Part shown: one piece after another, positions 30,793 to 41,760 of the stretch | Layout of the letters: each line of letters begins with the position of its first letter | How positions within the stretch are numbered: position 1 is the stretch's first letter | Assembly: GCF_030035675.1 (NCBI RefSeq) | Contig: NC_084500.1 | Coordinates: 13,141,100-13,205,099, forward strand | Source of the DNA: Rhineura floridana | Lineage: Eukaryota; Chordata; Lepidosauria; Squamata; Rhineuridae | DNA length: 64,000 nt | Direction of reading: 5' to 3' | Made by a program: the position numbers and the translations under genes | The notes under the pieces: model-generated | The model's input: the letters and a program-made list of their open reading frames with translations, nothing else | Database searches by the model: none | Told to the model about the DNA's origin: nothing

Positions 30793-32017
30793 GAGGCACA
30801 GCCCACTCAACGCAAATGTCAAACAATTTTAAAAAACATTCCCCAACCAACCAACCAACGCTTAAAGCGGCACTCTCTTTCCTAGCCTACCCACCATTTT
30901 ATCATTTCTTGAACTTACAGAGGCTTGTGAAGGCATTTCTGTCAATCTCCTGCTCTGGCCAATCAGCTCAGCCAGTTCTAATCCAAAAGTGTAACTATGG
31001 CAAAGAGGGCCCACCTGGGCTGACTGCTTGTCAGGCCTACCAAGAAGGCCCCTGCTCTATCTGCTAAGAGGTTTATCCAGCACAGCCAGTAGAGCTAATG
31101 GAGGAGTCAGGCCTGCTTCAAGAACAGCCCAAATGGTAGCCTTAGCCTGGTTCTGAGCATACTTAGAGCTATTTCCCTGAAGGCCACATCTCCTCATTGG
31201 TAACCGGAGAAGCAATGGAGTGTTTCCTACTTTGAGGAACTTTTTTGTTTAGTATTTGTGTGTGTGTGTGTGACCTTGCTAGAGAGAGAGGGTAAGTAAG
31301 TAAGCAAGTTTCTATAATATCTATTTTTTTAACTTAATTTTACTTTTGCATTTATTTCTGTGAATTGGGAGGAGCAACAGTGGTTGATTTGTGTATGTGT
31401 TGCAACAAACTGTATCAACCATTTCCCTGCATTCACTTATTAAAAGCTGGATGGAGCAGAGCTGGTTGATCTGAGCCACCTGCAATTTCAGAGTATTTTT
31501 CAGAGTTTTTCCAGAAAACGTTATGTGGATCTGGTTCCTGCAAGCCTCTCCCCGAGTTTAAATTCAGAATATTTTCAGTAGAGAGGAATGGAGGGAAATC
31601 CTTGTGCTGTTCTACCTTTATGAGTTTTTCAGTGATTTCTAAAATGAAAAGTTAGAGCGCTCTGCGTGTCACGATGTGACTCCATATCCTTCCCCAGATG
31701 TTCGCTCTAAGCTCAGACATAACAGAGGCTGATTATGGTTAGTGTGGTGTGATGTACTCTGCACATGACCAGAGATTATTACTGAACATTTTCTGAGGCA
31801 TGCATTGCATTTATGTTCTGCTGTCCTCTAATGTGTCCTGGCTTAAATTAAACAATTTTTTTTGGCCTTTTGATGGGAATACTTTGTGCTTTTAATTTAA
31901 AGGGCAAAGTGTTTTGGAACATGAAAAGTTAAATTGATTTTTTTGAGGGAAGAAAAACTGCATGTAACTGGAAGCAAGTGTTCCTCACATTTTTAAAGTT
32001 TTTCAGTGTGTGTTTCG
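30793..32017. other. Intergenic, no recognised gene
   Basis: A short (GT)n at 31256-31272 and otherwise unassigned sequence. Confidence 0.4.
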
Positions 32018-32180
32018 CTATTTATTTATTTATTAAATTTGTATCCTGCCCTTCTTCCCAGAAGGAGCCCAGGGTGGCAAACAAACACGCTAAATGCACT
32101 ATAAAACATCTTAAAAGCAAAAGACTTTAAAACATGTTAAAACAAAACATCTTAAAAAGAACTTTAAAAAAATGTGCAGG
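32018..32180 (-). mobile_element. L2-like LINE/SINE 3' tail, - strand
   Basis: ATTTATTTATTTATTAAATT, TCTTCCCAGAAGGAGCCCAG. Confidence 0.55.
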
Positions 32181-32460
32181 TGAAATCAATACATGCATTC
32201 AAAAACTCATGGCCTGTGGTATGGCTTAATTTCTAAATAAGAGCTATGGAGTCACTCATGTCTGAAAAGCAAAGTTGGCCCTCTTACATGGAACCTCATC
32301 CATCGGCCATAGAAGTGCAGAGAATGTATAGATATTTTAGTGAGGACACAGTGGCGCTCTGCACACGTGTAATGGAACGCTTCCCTACATAAGTGCTGTA
32401 CAAGTCACATCGTGATGAAAACAGCGAGGTTAAAAACGAGTCAGACTGTCACCAGCTGCC

Positions 32461-32515
32461 ACGGCAGAAACCTTCCACGTGCAAGGCAGATACTCTGCCA
32501 CTGAGCTACAGCTGG
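32461..32515 (-). mobile_element. tRNA-like SINE head fragment
   Basis: The complement reads TGTAGCTCAGTGGCAGAGTA then TCTGCCTTGCACGTGGAAGG. Only the A-box side is tRNA-like; the B box is missing, so not a gene. Confidence 0.4.
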
Positions 32516-33179
32516 GCAAGGGAATGGAGGCCTTGTTCCCTACTGCTGCTCGCTCCTTCAGAGAGGCCAGGTGAACAGGTAACAGGAAAGAGAACAATGG
32601 GGGCTGGGGGACTCCAGGAGTTGGCAGTGGGCCACATGACGTGTCCGGTGCTTCCAACCCCTGACACCAGCCCTGGCTGGAGAAAGCCTCCAGGGTCAGA
32701 GGTGTTGGAAATAAAACACCAACGCTTATGTAACAAGTAACCTGAATCAGTAGCGCAGGGGGAAGGGGGATAGACAAAAAAGCAACTTATTCTTCCGTCC
32801 CTCTTTAGCTCACTGATTCTTAGGGTCGCCATAAGTTGTCCTTCCCTTCTTTTCCTGTGAAGTCAGTCCGATACAGGGCCAGTGACTGCAAGCCTCATGA
32901 CTGCAATGCATGGTTTTATTTCTTTGCAGTAATAAACCTTCAGTTTCTTTAGGAGGCAGTATCTACTAAAGATTTTGGAAAGCTATTTGTCTGTTCTCTA
33001 CGCATTTTTGGACACCTCTTAAGATACCGTAGCAACATTGTGTATGGTGGCTCCTGGGGCCTGAGATTGAGAAGCAGGTTTCTGTCCGTGCAGTCGGATG
33101 CCGATTTTGAATCGAGATGGTGGACTGAACTTTCAACACTGCACTGATTATTTTGGGGTTCCCGAACAACGCCACCTAC
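32516..33179. other. Intergenic, no recognised gene
   Basis: A scrap of BovB-type SINE tail may lie near 32822-32840 (GGGTCGCCATAAGTTGTC). Nothing else is assignable. Confidence 0.35.
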
Positions 33180-33345
33180 GAGGCTACTAGCGGGGCCTAT
33201 GTGTCAGTTGCTGGGAACCGCAAGCGTGGAGAGTGCTGTTGTACACATTAGGGGCATCTGGTTGGCCACTGTGAGAACAGGATGCTGGACTTGATGGGCT
33301 GCTGGGCTGATCCAGCAAGGCTCTTCTTACGTTCTTTCTGGATTT
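33180..33345 (+). mobile_element. CR1 3' end fragment
   Basis: TGGTTGGCCACTGTGAGAAC, GGATGCTGGACTTGATGGGC and CTTCTTACGTTCTT give the CR1 end and tail. Confidence 0.6.
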
Positions 33346-33530
33346 ATGCCTCCCCTTCCTCTCACTTAATGGCCATTTCCATGAGTCTGTGTCCCAGCAG
33401 CCCATGCAAAAGGAAGTGGGAGGAGCCTTGCCAGATATTACCTCCTCGATGGGATCAGATGTGTGATTTAGGGAGATTTCCCTTCTCGGGGCTTGCTTAA
33501 ATTTAATTTGAGCCAGGATTACTATTAATA

Positions 33531-33712
33531 AAAGTATTGCCTTCAAGGCGATTCCGACTTATGGTGACCCTATGAATAGGGTTTTCATGAGGCTGATAGG
33601 CAGTGACTGGCTCAAGGTCACCCAGTGAGCTTCATGGCTATGTGGGGATTTGAACCCTGGTCTCCCAGGTTGTAGTCCAACACCTTAACCACTATACCAC
33701 ACTATTAATACT
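33531..33712 (-). mobile_element. Sauria-type tRNA-related SINE with BovB tail
   Basis: On the - strand: GTGGTATAGTGGTTAAGGTG (A box), CAGGGTTCAAATCCCCAC (B box), GAAGCTCACTGGGTGACCTT (body), CACCATAAGTCGGAATCGCC and GAAGGC (BovB-like tail). Nearly complete. Confidence 0.75.
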
Positions 33713-34068
33713 AGACCTCATAAGGACATACATGTGTCAGGCCATCTGCCCACTTCAGCCCAATATTGTCTGTTTCAGGGAATGCCAACTTGTTTGGGTC
33801 AGTGGGTACATTTGGAATGTTGAGGGGGACGTGGGTACCAGGTACAAAATGGCTGCCTTGGGGTGTAGGTGGCATAACTCAAAACGGTGGCCACATCTAA
33901 AAGAGCAGAAAAAGAGACAGGATCTCATAACAGCCCTCTCCACTTCCTCCCCAGTTGATGGGAAAAGGCATCTATATCTGCTGCCACCACCACACCTATT
34001 AACAGAGAGAAACTCTAGACCCTTCTCCTCTGCCCAGTTCCAGTGCAGAATTGCAAAACACTATCTAA
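33713..34068. other. Intergenic, no recognised feature
   Basis: An open frame crosses this stretch but has no family resemblance. Confidence 0.4.
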
Positions 34069-34257
34069 GGTCACATCCACACCATACATTTAAAGCACCC
34101 TTTTATACCACTTTAGCAGTCGTAGCTTCCCCCAAAGAATCCTGGAAAGCTGTAGTTTGTTTGTCACAGAGCTACAGTTCCCAGCACCCTTCACATACTA
34201 CAGTTCCCAGGCTACTTTGGCGGGAAGCCATGCACTGTTAAAGGGTGTGGATGTAAC
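34069..34257. mobile_element. Palindromic MITE, family B
   Basis: TCACATCCACACCATACATT and the end GTTAAAGGGTGTGGATGTAA are inverted; inner GTAGTTTGT and CTACAGTTCCCAGCAC arms are clear. Confidence 0.65.
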
Positions 34258-34317
34258 CTAACAGTCTAAGTGCTTTTGGAAGCTGAGATGTATATTTTCA
34301 GTACTCGCTCGATTCCT

Positions 34318-34442
34318 GGGATTGTTATGTGTTTTACTTGTTTTTAACATTGAATTTTAAGCCGTTGTAATGTGCTCTGGGACCGGCTGGTGAAGGGCAG
34401 GTGGTGGTAATAATAATAATAATTAGTAGTAATAATTAATAA
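34318..34442 (+). mobile_element. L2-like 3' tail with TAA microsatellite
   Basis: TAAGCCGTTGTAATGTGCTC and GGGCAGGTGGTGGTAATAAT. Confidence 0.45.
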
Positions 34443-34506
34443 TACTAATATTAATCCTTAAAGACCAAATTTAGCATTGCTGCAGTGAAATACTCCTCAC
34501 TTGATT

Positions 34507-34700
34507 TGTGAGCCAAATTCGGCCCTCCAAGCGCCTCTCTCCATCCCTTGGGACTCTCCCCAAGACACACGTGCTCTGCCCATGTTTGCCTCCGGCCCTG
34601 CCCACTACTGCCATGTGGCCCCCGGAAGGCTGTCTAGAAGGGAATGTGGCCCTTGGGCTGAAAAGGGGTCTCCCCCCTCAACCTGGGGCTTTAAACCAAA
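34507..34700 (-). mobile_element. hAT-like family 1, internally deleted
   Basis: GCCCATGTTTGCCTCCGGCC, CATGTGGCCCCCGGAAGGCT and GAATGTGGCCCTTGGGCTGA are the complement of the family 1 5' half. Confidence 0.5.
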
Positions 34701-35849
34701 TAAATGTTGCTGGAGGGAAACTGAGCTTTTTCTTTCATTTTTGTCAGCTTTCAAACACGGTTGAAGCAGCGAGCCTTGATGTTGATTGGAGAGTACATTT
34801 AGGAACAGCTCTGTGAGGCTGGCTAGGAAGAGGTTTAGTGGGTGGCTTTCAGCTTAGCAGCCGGTGCTGTGCAAGTGTTGACAGCAAGCAGGCTGATCAG
34901 CAGGAGGGGAAGGGAAATGTTGGCCTCTTAAGCAGCTTGACTTGTGGCAGATTTGTCGTCTTTCCTTGTAAGCTTGAATATCTGGAATATTAAACCATGA
35001 CCACAATGAAGCTCTTAGGAAAATGGCACTCTCTGTTTCCAGCTTCTGCTCTTTCTGTCACCATATGTGGAATGATTTGCCTACGACCGTGTTTTAAAAA
35101 AGGTCAGGCAGCGTTCCATCTATCTGTATTTGGGGGCAGATAATTGGAAGCGCTTCTGTTTGTTTAACAGATCACTGCTGTTAAATTATCTGTTAAGCCT
35201 GCTGTGCGATACATACTAAACAAAGGTTGTCCCCCACCCAAATATCACACTAAGTGGCATCTGCAGCAAAATGTTGCAGCACATCCTTTTGACACTAAGC
35301 CCAACCTTTACAAAACTTATTCATTTGCTCAGGCTTTCCAAGTTGAATAGCTGGTCTCAATGGTTTTACATTTGGGCCTCTTTTTTTAGTTGAATGGATG
35401 CTGCTGTTTTTGTCTTTTTCGGCCCCTCTAAGCTGGCGGGGGGCTTTTGGTCGGTGTATTCAGCGAAATGTTATTGATGCAATAAGAGCGCGTTAGTGGT
35501 GGATTTATACTGGACTGTCCATGTGTCATTCCTCTTTATTCTGTGATGTGACCCCAGTATTACCACATTATTGCCATCTGGAGGGGTGCTCTTGCACTAT
35601 AGCGCAGCAAAAGCTGGATCCCCCCCCCAAACAACCATGGAAGATTTGTGGTATAAAAAGCTACAGGATTTCAGCAGGAAGTTATGCACCAGTTGGAAAC
35701 AAATCAGTATGTCCACCCTGATACTTCTGCAGGCACAAACAGTATTGACAGTAGGATCATGTATAACCACCCGAATACAATAATGAGCACCAATCATAAT
35801 GAATGCACAATCAAAAAGATGTTGGGTGTGGTTCTTAGATTTTACTGTT
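34701..35849. other. Intergenic, unique-looking sequence downstream of DUSP14
   Basis: No transposon or gene is recognised over ~1.1 kb. Confidence 0.4.
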
Positions 35850-36657
35850 GCACTTTATTGTATTCTTTTTAAGCACTTTGCTTCAGTGCTTGTGCTCTAA
35901 GACAGCACTGAAATGTTCTAGATTAACTTTATAAATTAAAAAAATAAATAAATTGAAGTTGAGCAACGCAAGGTCAAGAGCTAAGAAAGAAAAAGAACAG
36001 GACATCTTCGTTGTCTAAATTATTTTATTTGTGGCAGATTGTCTGGTTAATATTTTCTTCCCCAAAAATTAAAGTAAAGCCCTAGCTATTAAATTCCCCA
36101 AAAGGGCATGGAAAATGTCTCTGGATAAATCTCTCTATAAAACTTCAAAATAAACCTTCAAGAGCATATTACTTCTCTGGGTTTGGATGTCGACCGTCAC
36201 TGTATATATCTTTTAAAAACCGAACATTAAAGAGTAAGCTTTCCTCTGGAAAAAAAAGGAAATGGTCACTCTTCTCCTGCTGAGACTTTTTGCCAACAAA
36301 CTGCTGTTACAAGGGAGAAGAAATGAGAAGAGAAAGTGTCCGCATTGCCAAACAATATTTGGTTCACGTCTTCCGCCGTTTTAGTGTGCTTGGCTTCATC
36401 GATGTATATTGTTGTGAACTGGGCTTGCGGGTTTGTTTTGTGGATGCTGGACATCTTTGCCAAAGTAGCAGCAAAGTTATCTCCATGGGACATATAGGGT
36501 TAAGGCCTCCCCAATTATGGGGGTTGCTGGTTTAGTGCTTTGAACAAAAATGCATTGGAGGTTCGGCTGTCTTGAAAAGGAACTGAAGTGGACCACAGAC
36601 AGAGATGGCTGACGCTCTTGCAGCATCTCATTCCCTTCTGCTCCTTGTTCGCTCCCT
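35850..36657 (-). other. DUSP14: DUSP14 3' UTR (probable)
   Basis: The stretch after the DUSP14 stop is unique-looking and free of recognised transposons. On the - strand, AATAAA hexamers occur at 36029-36024 and 35859-35854; either could be the cleavage signal. The 3' end is therefore about 630-810 bases past the stop if one of these is used. Confidence 0.45.
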
Positions 36658-37254
36658 TCAAATCCCCCAGTAAGGCACGAAGGTTCTTCTTTCCCTCATG
36701 TAAACATCCGGCATAATGCCGTACGGAGTCTGTACCATTTTAACGGTGTTCCTCCCGTACAGCTTTCGTTCGTAGTCTATGAGCTGTCTCCAGAAGCCCA
36801 CATTGGGATGTATGACTGGGCGTCTCGACTTCACCCAGTTGTAGGCCTCATACAGGCTGACGTTCTGGTACTTCATAAGGTAGGCGATGCAGAGGGTGGC
36901 CGATCGGCTGACGCCGGCCGCGCAGTGGACCAGGGTGACGCCGTGCTTCCGTGCCACGCTCTGGATCTTGTCAGCCACGCTGTCAAAGTACAGGGAGATG
37001 GGGGCGTTTGGCATGTCCGCCACAGGCACTTTGATGTACTCGAACTCGGGGAAGTTGTAATTGGGGAGCTCAATGGTGGCGTTGACAATGCAAGTGATCC
37101 CACGAGCCAGAAGGAGCTGCCGGTTGGCGGCCACGCTTCCCTTGCTGATGTACAGGAAGGGGGTGATCTGGGCAATGCCGCCCAGGGCCCCTTCGGAATA
37201 CAAGCGAGGAGTCATTAGAGTTCGTGGCAGAGAATAGTGTCTTCGGGAGGTCAT
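36658..37254 (-). CDS. DUSP14: DUSP14, dual-specificity protein phosphatase 14 (MKP-6)
   Basis: This cysteine-dependent phosphatase of the small atypical dual-specificity group removes phosphate from Tyr and Thr of MAP kinases and is known in mammals to damp T-cell receptor and TAB1 signalling. The frame is uninterrupted: 198 codons plus stop, the same length as the mammalian protein. The catalytic signature HCAAGVSRS is at residues 110-118, with nucleophile Cys111 and Arg117; Asp80 in PVADMPNAP fits the general acid. The conserved N-terminal core GGIAQITPFLYISKGS and C-terminal VQTPYGIMPDVY and PYWGI are typical of DUSP14. There is no MAPK-docking (CH2) domain, as expected. The start codon follows a probable intron acceptor by about 110 bp. 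The gene converges on SYNRG. Confidence 0.97.
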   Translation of the reverse strand: MTSRRHYSLPRTLMTPRLYSEGALGGIAQITPFLYISKGSVAANRQLLLARGITCIVNATIELPNYNFPEFEYIKVPVADMPNAPISLYFDSVADKIQSVARKHGVTLVHCAAGVSRSATLCIAYLMKYQNVSLYEAYNWVKSRRPVIHPNVGFWRQLIDYERKLYGRNTVKMVQTPYGIMPDVYMRERRTFVPYWGI

Positions 37255-37363
37255 GAGGCGGGGGTCCTGGCGAGGGCCTTAGGCTTCCATTCCAGGTGCA
37301 CAAACCCAGATTAAAAGTCTTGTCGTGATGTTCAGTGGAGTTCTGCCTGCGTCACTACTTCAC
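37255..37363 (-). other. DUSP14: DUSP14 5' UTR part of the coding exon, with intron acceptor
   Basis: Read on the - strand, a pyrimidine-rich run ending TTTTGCAG (AG at 37364-37365) precedes the DUSP14 start codon by about 110 bases. This fits a 3' splice site for one or more upstream noncoding exons, the arrangement known in mammals. No in-frame upstream extension resembling the family is seen. Confidence 0.5.
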
Positions 37364-38043
37364 CTGCAAAACGCAAAGGAGCAGCCGCTTTAAAAACATG
37401 CCCGTACATGCAGGAGAGCGATTAGAGCATCAAAGTTGCATGTGGCAGGGCTGCCTAGCTGTGTATCTGCCAATACAAGTTTGGTTTGTTTATTTTCATT
37501 TATTCGGTTTGGAGCCTGCCGTATCTCCCAAAGGAGCTTACTTCATGGGGTGGGGGAAACCGCGTGTGCTGCTTTTGATCACCTTGGAAGAAAGGCAGCA
37601 CGATAATTAAAATAAAATAAAGACAGTCTGGGCCTATGGGCACATCTGCAAGCCAGAAAAACTGTTGTGGGCTCCTTGCGTGGACCGCAGCCACAGACGC
37701 ACACAAACACTCATCCTCCCCTCCCCATCAGCAATTAGGTTGGAATAAAGTGTTTTTGCTTTTTCCCTAATTTCCCCCCCCCCTTTTTTTGGCGTGTGTA
37801 TGTGTGGGAGATGTTCCTGAAGGGTGCTACAATGGGCTTCTTTTCTGGCTACAACAGAATGCTCTTTTCAAACTTAGTTGTGGTGCCTGGGGGGGGCATA
37901 ATCAATGGTTTGAGGGGGATACATCTGAGGAGGAGAGGAGTGATCCTTTTTTCAGCTGGGGGAAACATACACACATCTGAAACCACCCCCTTGTAATTCG
38001 ACTTAGAAGCCTTCTGTTGTAGCTTTGAAGCTTAATTGCAGGG

Positions 38044-38607
38044 GTGTGTGTATGTGGTGTTTTTTGGCAGGTGGGTCACAGTTTACTCTTCCCCCCCCCC
38101 AGCTGTGGCCCTCTTCCCCCACATCACCCCCACGGTGCAGTTAGGTTTGGGAAGAAAGCCCTATTGGCTCCAACAGAAGGCTTCTTTCAGGTAGGGCAAG
38201 GAGTAGGGGACCAGAGCCCTGCGAGCTCCCGGGAAAGGCCTCTGCGGGCACATGTGTGCTCACGGGTGCCATGTTGGTGACCCGTGGCATAGGGCTATAT
38301 CCAATTGAGAGTCCCTCAAACCTTTTTAAAACTGAGCATTTTAAAAATTAAAATCTGACTTTCTGACGACTCCTGAACATTTCTGTGCGTGGACCGATAG
38401 GCAAAATAATAAGAATAAAAACTAGGCAGAGAGGAACTGTAGGCTAATAATAAGCTGTAATAGTAGCATGAGGGGGCAGGGGCTGTATGCCAAAAAAGAA
38501 AAAAAAAAGCCTGCATTTAGATGGCTTTTAAATAAGGGTAACAGTCAGTACTGCCTGCAGAGATCCTTGGGAAGTGTAGTTTTTCCTGCCTGTCCTTGTT
38601 CACATAA
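38044..38607. other. Upstream of DUSP14, no recognised feature
   Basis: G-rich and C-rich runs and no assignable element. Confidence 0.35.
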
Positions 38608-38782
38608 CTAGATATGTGAAGGCCTGGGGGGAAAAACAGAAAAATTAGGGGGGGGGAAATCCCCCTCATTTTTTTCTGATTTATCGGAGGAGAAAGACTT
38701 TGGAAAAAATGGGGAAAAACCCCTGTGCTTTCATCCCCCCCCAATTTTCCCATTCACCCCTGCCCAGACCTTCACATCTCTA
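38608..38782. mobile_element. Inverted-repeat MITE of unknown family
   Basis: ATGTGAAGGCCTGGGGGGAA mirrors CCAGACCTTCACATCTCTAC, with inner ATTAGGGGGGG and CCCCCCCAATTTTCCC arms. Confidence 0.5.
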
Positions 38783-38794
38783 CACTTGACTCTG

Positions 38795-38952
38795 ACTGCA
38801 TGCATGCCACACATTTAAAACACATGGCTTTATCCCAAAGAATCTTGGGAACTGGAGTTTACCCCTCCCAGAGCTACAATTCCTTGACAAAGGAATTAGG
38901 AATAGTTCCCAGGATGCTTTGGGAGAAGCCATGTGTGGCGTGTATGCAGCCT
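38795..38952. mobile_element. Palindromic MITE, family B
   Basis: CTTTATCCCAAAGAATCTTG and AGGATGCTTTGGGAGAAGCC arms. Confidence 0.6.
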
Positions 38953-38965
38953 ATAACTCCCGGGG

Positions 38966-39184
38966 TTGGTTGGTTAGTTTGTTACATTTATATCCTGCCT
39001 TTCCTCCAAGGAGCTCAAGGTGGCGTATGTGGTTCGCCTCCCAATGCATTTTATCCTCGCAACAACCTTGTGAGGTAGGTTAGGCTGAGAGGCTGTGACT
39101 GGCCCAAGGTCACCCAGCCAGCGAATCGGGATTTGAACCATTGTCTCCCAGGTCCTAGTCTGACGCTCTAACCACCACACCATG
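38966..39184 (-). mobile_element. tRNA-related SINE with L2-like tail, - strand
   Basis: The complement gives GGTGTGGTGGTTAGAGCGTC (A box), ATGGTTCAAATCCCGATTC (B box), GGGTGACCTTGGGCCAGTCA and the tail with GCTCCTTGGAGGAAAGGCAG plus GATATAAATG. Confidence 0.7.
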
Positions 39185-39621
39185 TTCAGGGAAAGCTATG
39201 CCCCCTGACCCCAGGGAATAATTTTACATGTCCAGGCACACCCTTGGTTGGGCTGCTTGGTTGCTGTAGCCAAGGTACCATTGCAGCATTATGAGGTAAG
39301 GAAGCATCTACAGGGTTGGGGGTGACTGTATCATTGGGGGCACATCCAGGTTTTGGGACGGGGGGCTTTGGTAGCCCTTTAGTTGACCCCTCTGCATTTT
39401 ACTTGGGAGTTGGTGCCCGCTAGACCCAGCAGCTGCCATTTAAATTTCCCATAATGCCCCTGACTATAGCCTCACTCCAAGGAATTGTGGGTAATTTTAA
39501 AATAGTGGCTCCAAGTTGCCAGTTACTTTTTTTTTATAAGTGGGGTCCCACAACGGATGTCAAGCAGTGTAGGCCCTACCAAATTGCTGGGACCCTCAAG
39601 AGCTTCCCAAAGAAGCAGATA

Positions 39622-39811
39622 CTAACCCATGCCCTATATTTAAAGCACGTTCAACATAAATTTAAAGCTCATGACTTCTCCCAAAGGATCGTGGAAACTA
39701 GTTTTCTCCTCACAGAGGTATAATCCTCAGCAACAGTTCCCACGATTCCTTGGGAGAAGTCATGCCACTCCCGCTTTAAGTGTGCTTTAAATGTATGGTG
39801 TGGAGTGGATC
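39622..39811. mobile_element. Palindromic MITE, family B
   Basis: TATTTAAAGCACGTTCAACA and TGTGCTTTAAATGTATGGTG; CTTCTCCCAAAGGATCGTGG and CACGATTCCTTGGGAGAAGT arms. Confidence 0.65.
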
Positions 39812-40107
39812 TGACTGCAGGGGAAAAGCAGCCACTGTTTCCAAGGTTAAATTATTTTTGTTTTATTTTATTTTTTTGTAAAAGCTGCTAAATAAATAAA
39901 AGCAGCAAGGCATTGTGTGCCTGGGGTTTTCATTTTCATGCGCTTGATTTAATAATCGCCTCAGGCACATAGAGTGCCTTGCTAGGCCCCCAAAACAAAA
40001 CAAAAAGTCTTTGCACAACACCAGATAAATTCATGATGGCATATGGCTGCAATTGTGCTTGTTTTGCAGTGTGGTATTTTAATTCAAATGCCACAGAGAG
40101 CGGGCAG

Positions 40108-40330
40108 TGACATACAGCAGGGGTGGGTCCAGGAGCTGCAAGACCCAGGTTCAAATCCCTGCAGAGCCATGAAGCTCGCTGGGTGAACTTGGGTCAGTTG
40201 CTCTCTCTCAGCCCTCCTCTACCTCATAAGGTTGTTGTGCGAATGCAACGAGAGAGGGGAGAACTACGTATGCCATCCTAAGCTCCCTAGAGGAAGGGCT
40301 GGCTAAAATGTTATTAATAATGATAATAAT
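40108..40330 (+). mobile_element. tRNA-related SINE with L2-like tail
   Basis: CCCAGGTTCAAATCCCTGC (B box), GAAGCTCGCTGGGTGAACTT, CATCCTAAGCTCCCTAGAGG and a TAA-rich end. The A box is worn. Confidence 0.6.
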
Positions 40331-40850
40331 AACACCTTAAAACATGCTTCCTCAAACTGATAGCTCTTTGGAATGTAACCTAAATCCCAGGAAGGTGCAG
40401 GAAGAAATTAAAAAAGCACTAGACTTTGGTGAGCAAGGGGAAGATTTGGCCTTGTTTGTATTTTCCTTTCTGTACTTTGGATTGATTTATTCCTCTTTCC
40501 CCCCTCCTTTCCTTGTATAGGATGTGAGTGGCGGGTGAGGATCCAGGAGATGGGGTGGAAATGGTTGGTGCTTGATGCTGAAAAAGCAAGAATGGAATAA
40601 AACTGAATTGGAAACACTTGGCTAATTAATTCATGCAGAAGCTTTGCACCATCTGAGCCATGGTTTTGTTGGAAGGCTTGTTTGGTTCCAAAAATGCTGG
40701 AGGGTGGAAGGAAACAGCTCTGGCTTGTTTGGCAGGATAAGTCCTCTGCAAAGGACAATAGAGGTAGCTGAATTCATCCGAGCCAACTTTTGGAGAGATA
40801 AAGGGCTGGTTCTCCCATGCATGTGCATATCAATCATTTTCTCTCTCATA
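40331..40850. other. No recognised feature
   Basis: Nothing assignable is seen. Confidence 0.35.
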
Positions 40851-41060
40851 AAAACATAAAAAGAGCTCTGCTAGATCAGGCCAGTGGCCCATCTAGCCCA
40901 GCATCCTGTTCTCACAGTGGCCAACCAGATGCCCCAAGGGGAAGTCCTCAAGCAGGACCTGAGCGCAACAGCAATCTCCCCACTTGTGATTCCCAGCAAC
41001 TGATATTGAGAGTCATAATGCCTCTGACAGTGGAGATAGAACACAGAGCCATCATGGGAG
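40851..41060 (-). mobile_element. CR1 3' end, - strand
   Basis: AAAAACATAAAAAGAGCTCT (tail side), AGCATCCTGTTCTCACAGTG, AGTCATAATGCCTCTGACAG. Confidence 0.7.
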
Positions 41061-41344
41061 GGAAGAGCAATAGTTCAACGTTGTGCCCATTTCACAGATG
41101 ACATATTGAGGCTGAGAGAAAGTGATTGCATTTAATGGTGTCCAAGGACATGGCAACTTGTCTGGGATTTAGGGCTAGTCTATGCACATCAAGGAATTGT
41201 GTGATGCAAGCTTTCCTAAGACCAGTAATGTGTAGGGTCCCTTCTTGATAGTCACACCCCACACCCTCACAGGCATGCCCCCTTTTCCACTTTCCCTAAT
41301 CTCCCCTGCTCTCCCTGTCATCTCGCGAGTCCACACTCCACTAC

Positions 41345-41593
41345 AGGAGGCGTCCCTAGGAGCCAATCAGCATGAAAGGGGAGGCTGTGTGCTAGCTACT
41401 GAGAAGAGTCTTCTCAGTGTCTGACTTGCCTCCTTTCACCGTGATTGGCTCCAATCGGTACGAAAGTACAAGGACTCTTCTCAGTGGCTAACACACTCCC
41501 CTTTCATGCTAATTGGCTCATACATAGGGACCTGGCTGGGACCCTGGTCCCAAAAAGTAACGGGACTATGACTCCAGACAACTACACCCCTGC
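41345..41593. repeat. Long imperfect inverted repeat, possible hAT-like end
   Basis: GAGCCAATCAGCATGAAAGG (41360 on) is mirrored by CCTTTCATGCTAATTGGCTC (ending ~41520), with CTACTGAGAAGAGTC and GACTCTTCTCAGTGG as inner arms. The right flank ends ACAACTACACCCCTG, a hAT-like terminus; no matching left terminus was found. Confidence 0.45.
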
Positions 41594-41760
41594 TCAAGAC
41601 TGAACCACAGATCAGGCTGTGTGAGAGACAGGTAGGGGAATCCCGCATTTTTTAAAACATGTAAAAAAACAAGCCTATCAGCAGAAACGAGCCTAACCTT
41701 CTCTCTGATAAGCTTTGTTTCTTGGGCCCAGGCATTTAAATATATATTATATACACTTAG

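Noticed and set aside
33732-34241. 169-codon open frame on the + strand
   Set aside because: The C-terminal third lies in a palindromic MITE and the rest has no recognised similarity.
36808-37218. 136-codon open frame on the + strand
   Set aside because: It is antisense to DUSP14; the DUSP14 frame holds the complete phosphatase signature and the antisense frame has no family resemblance.
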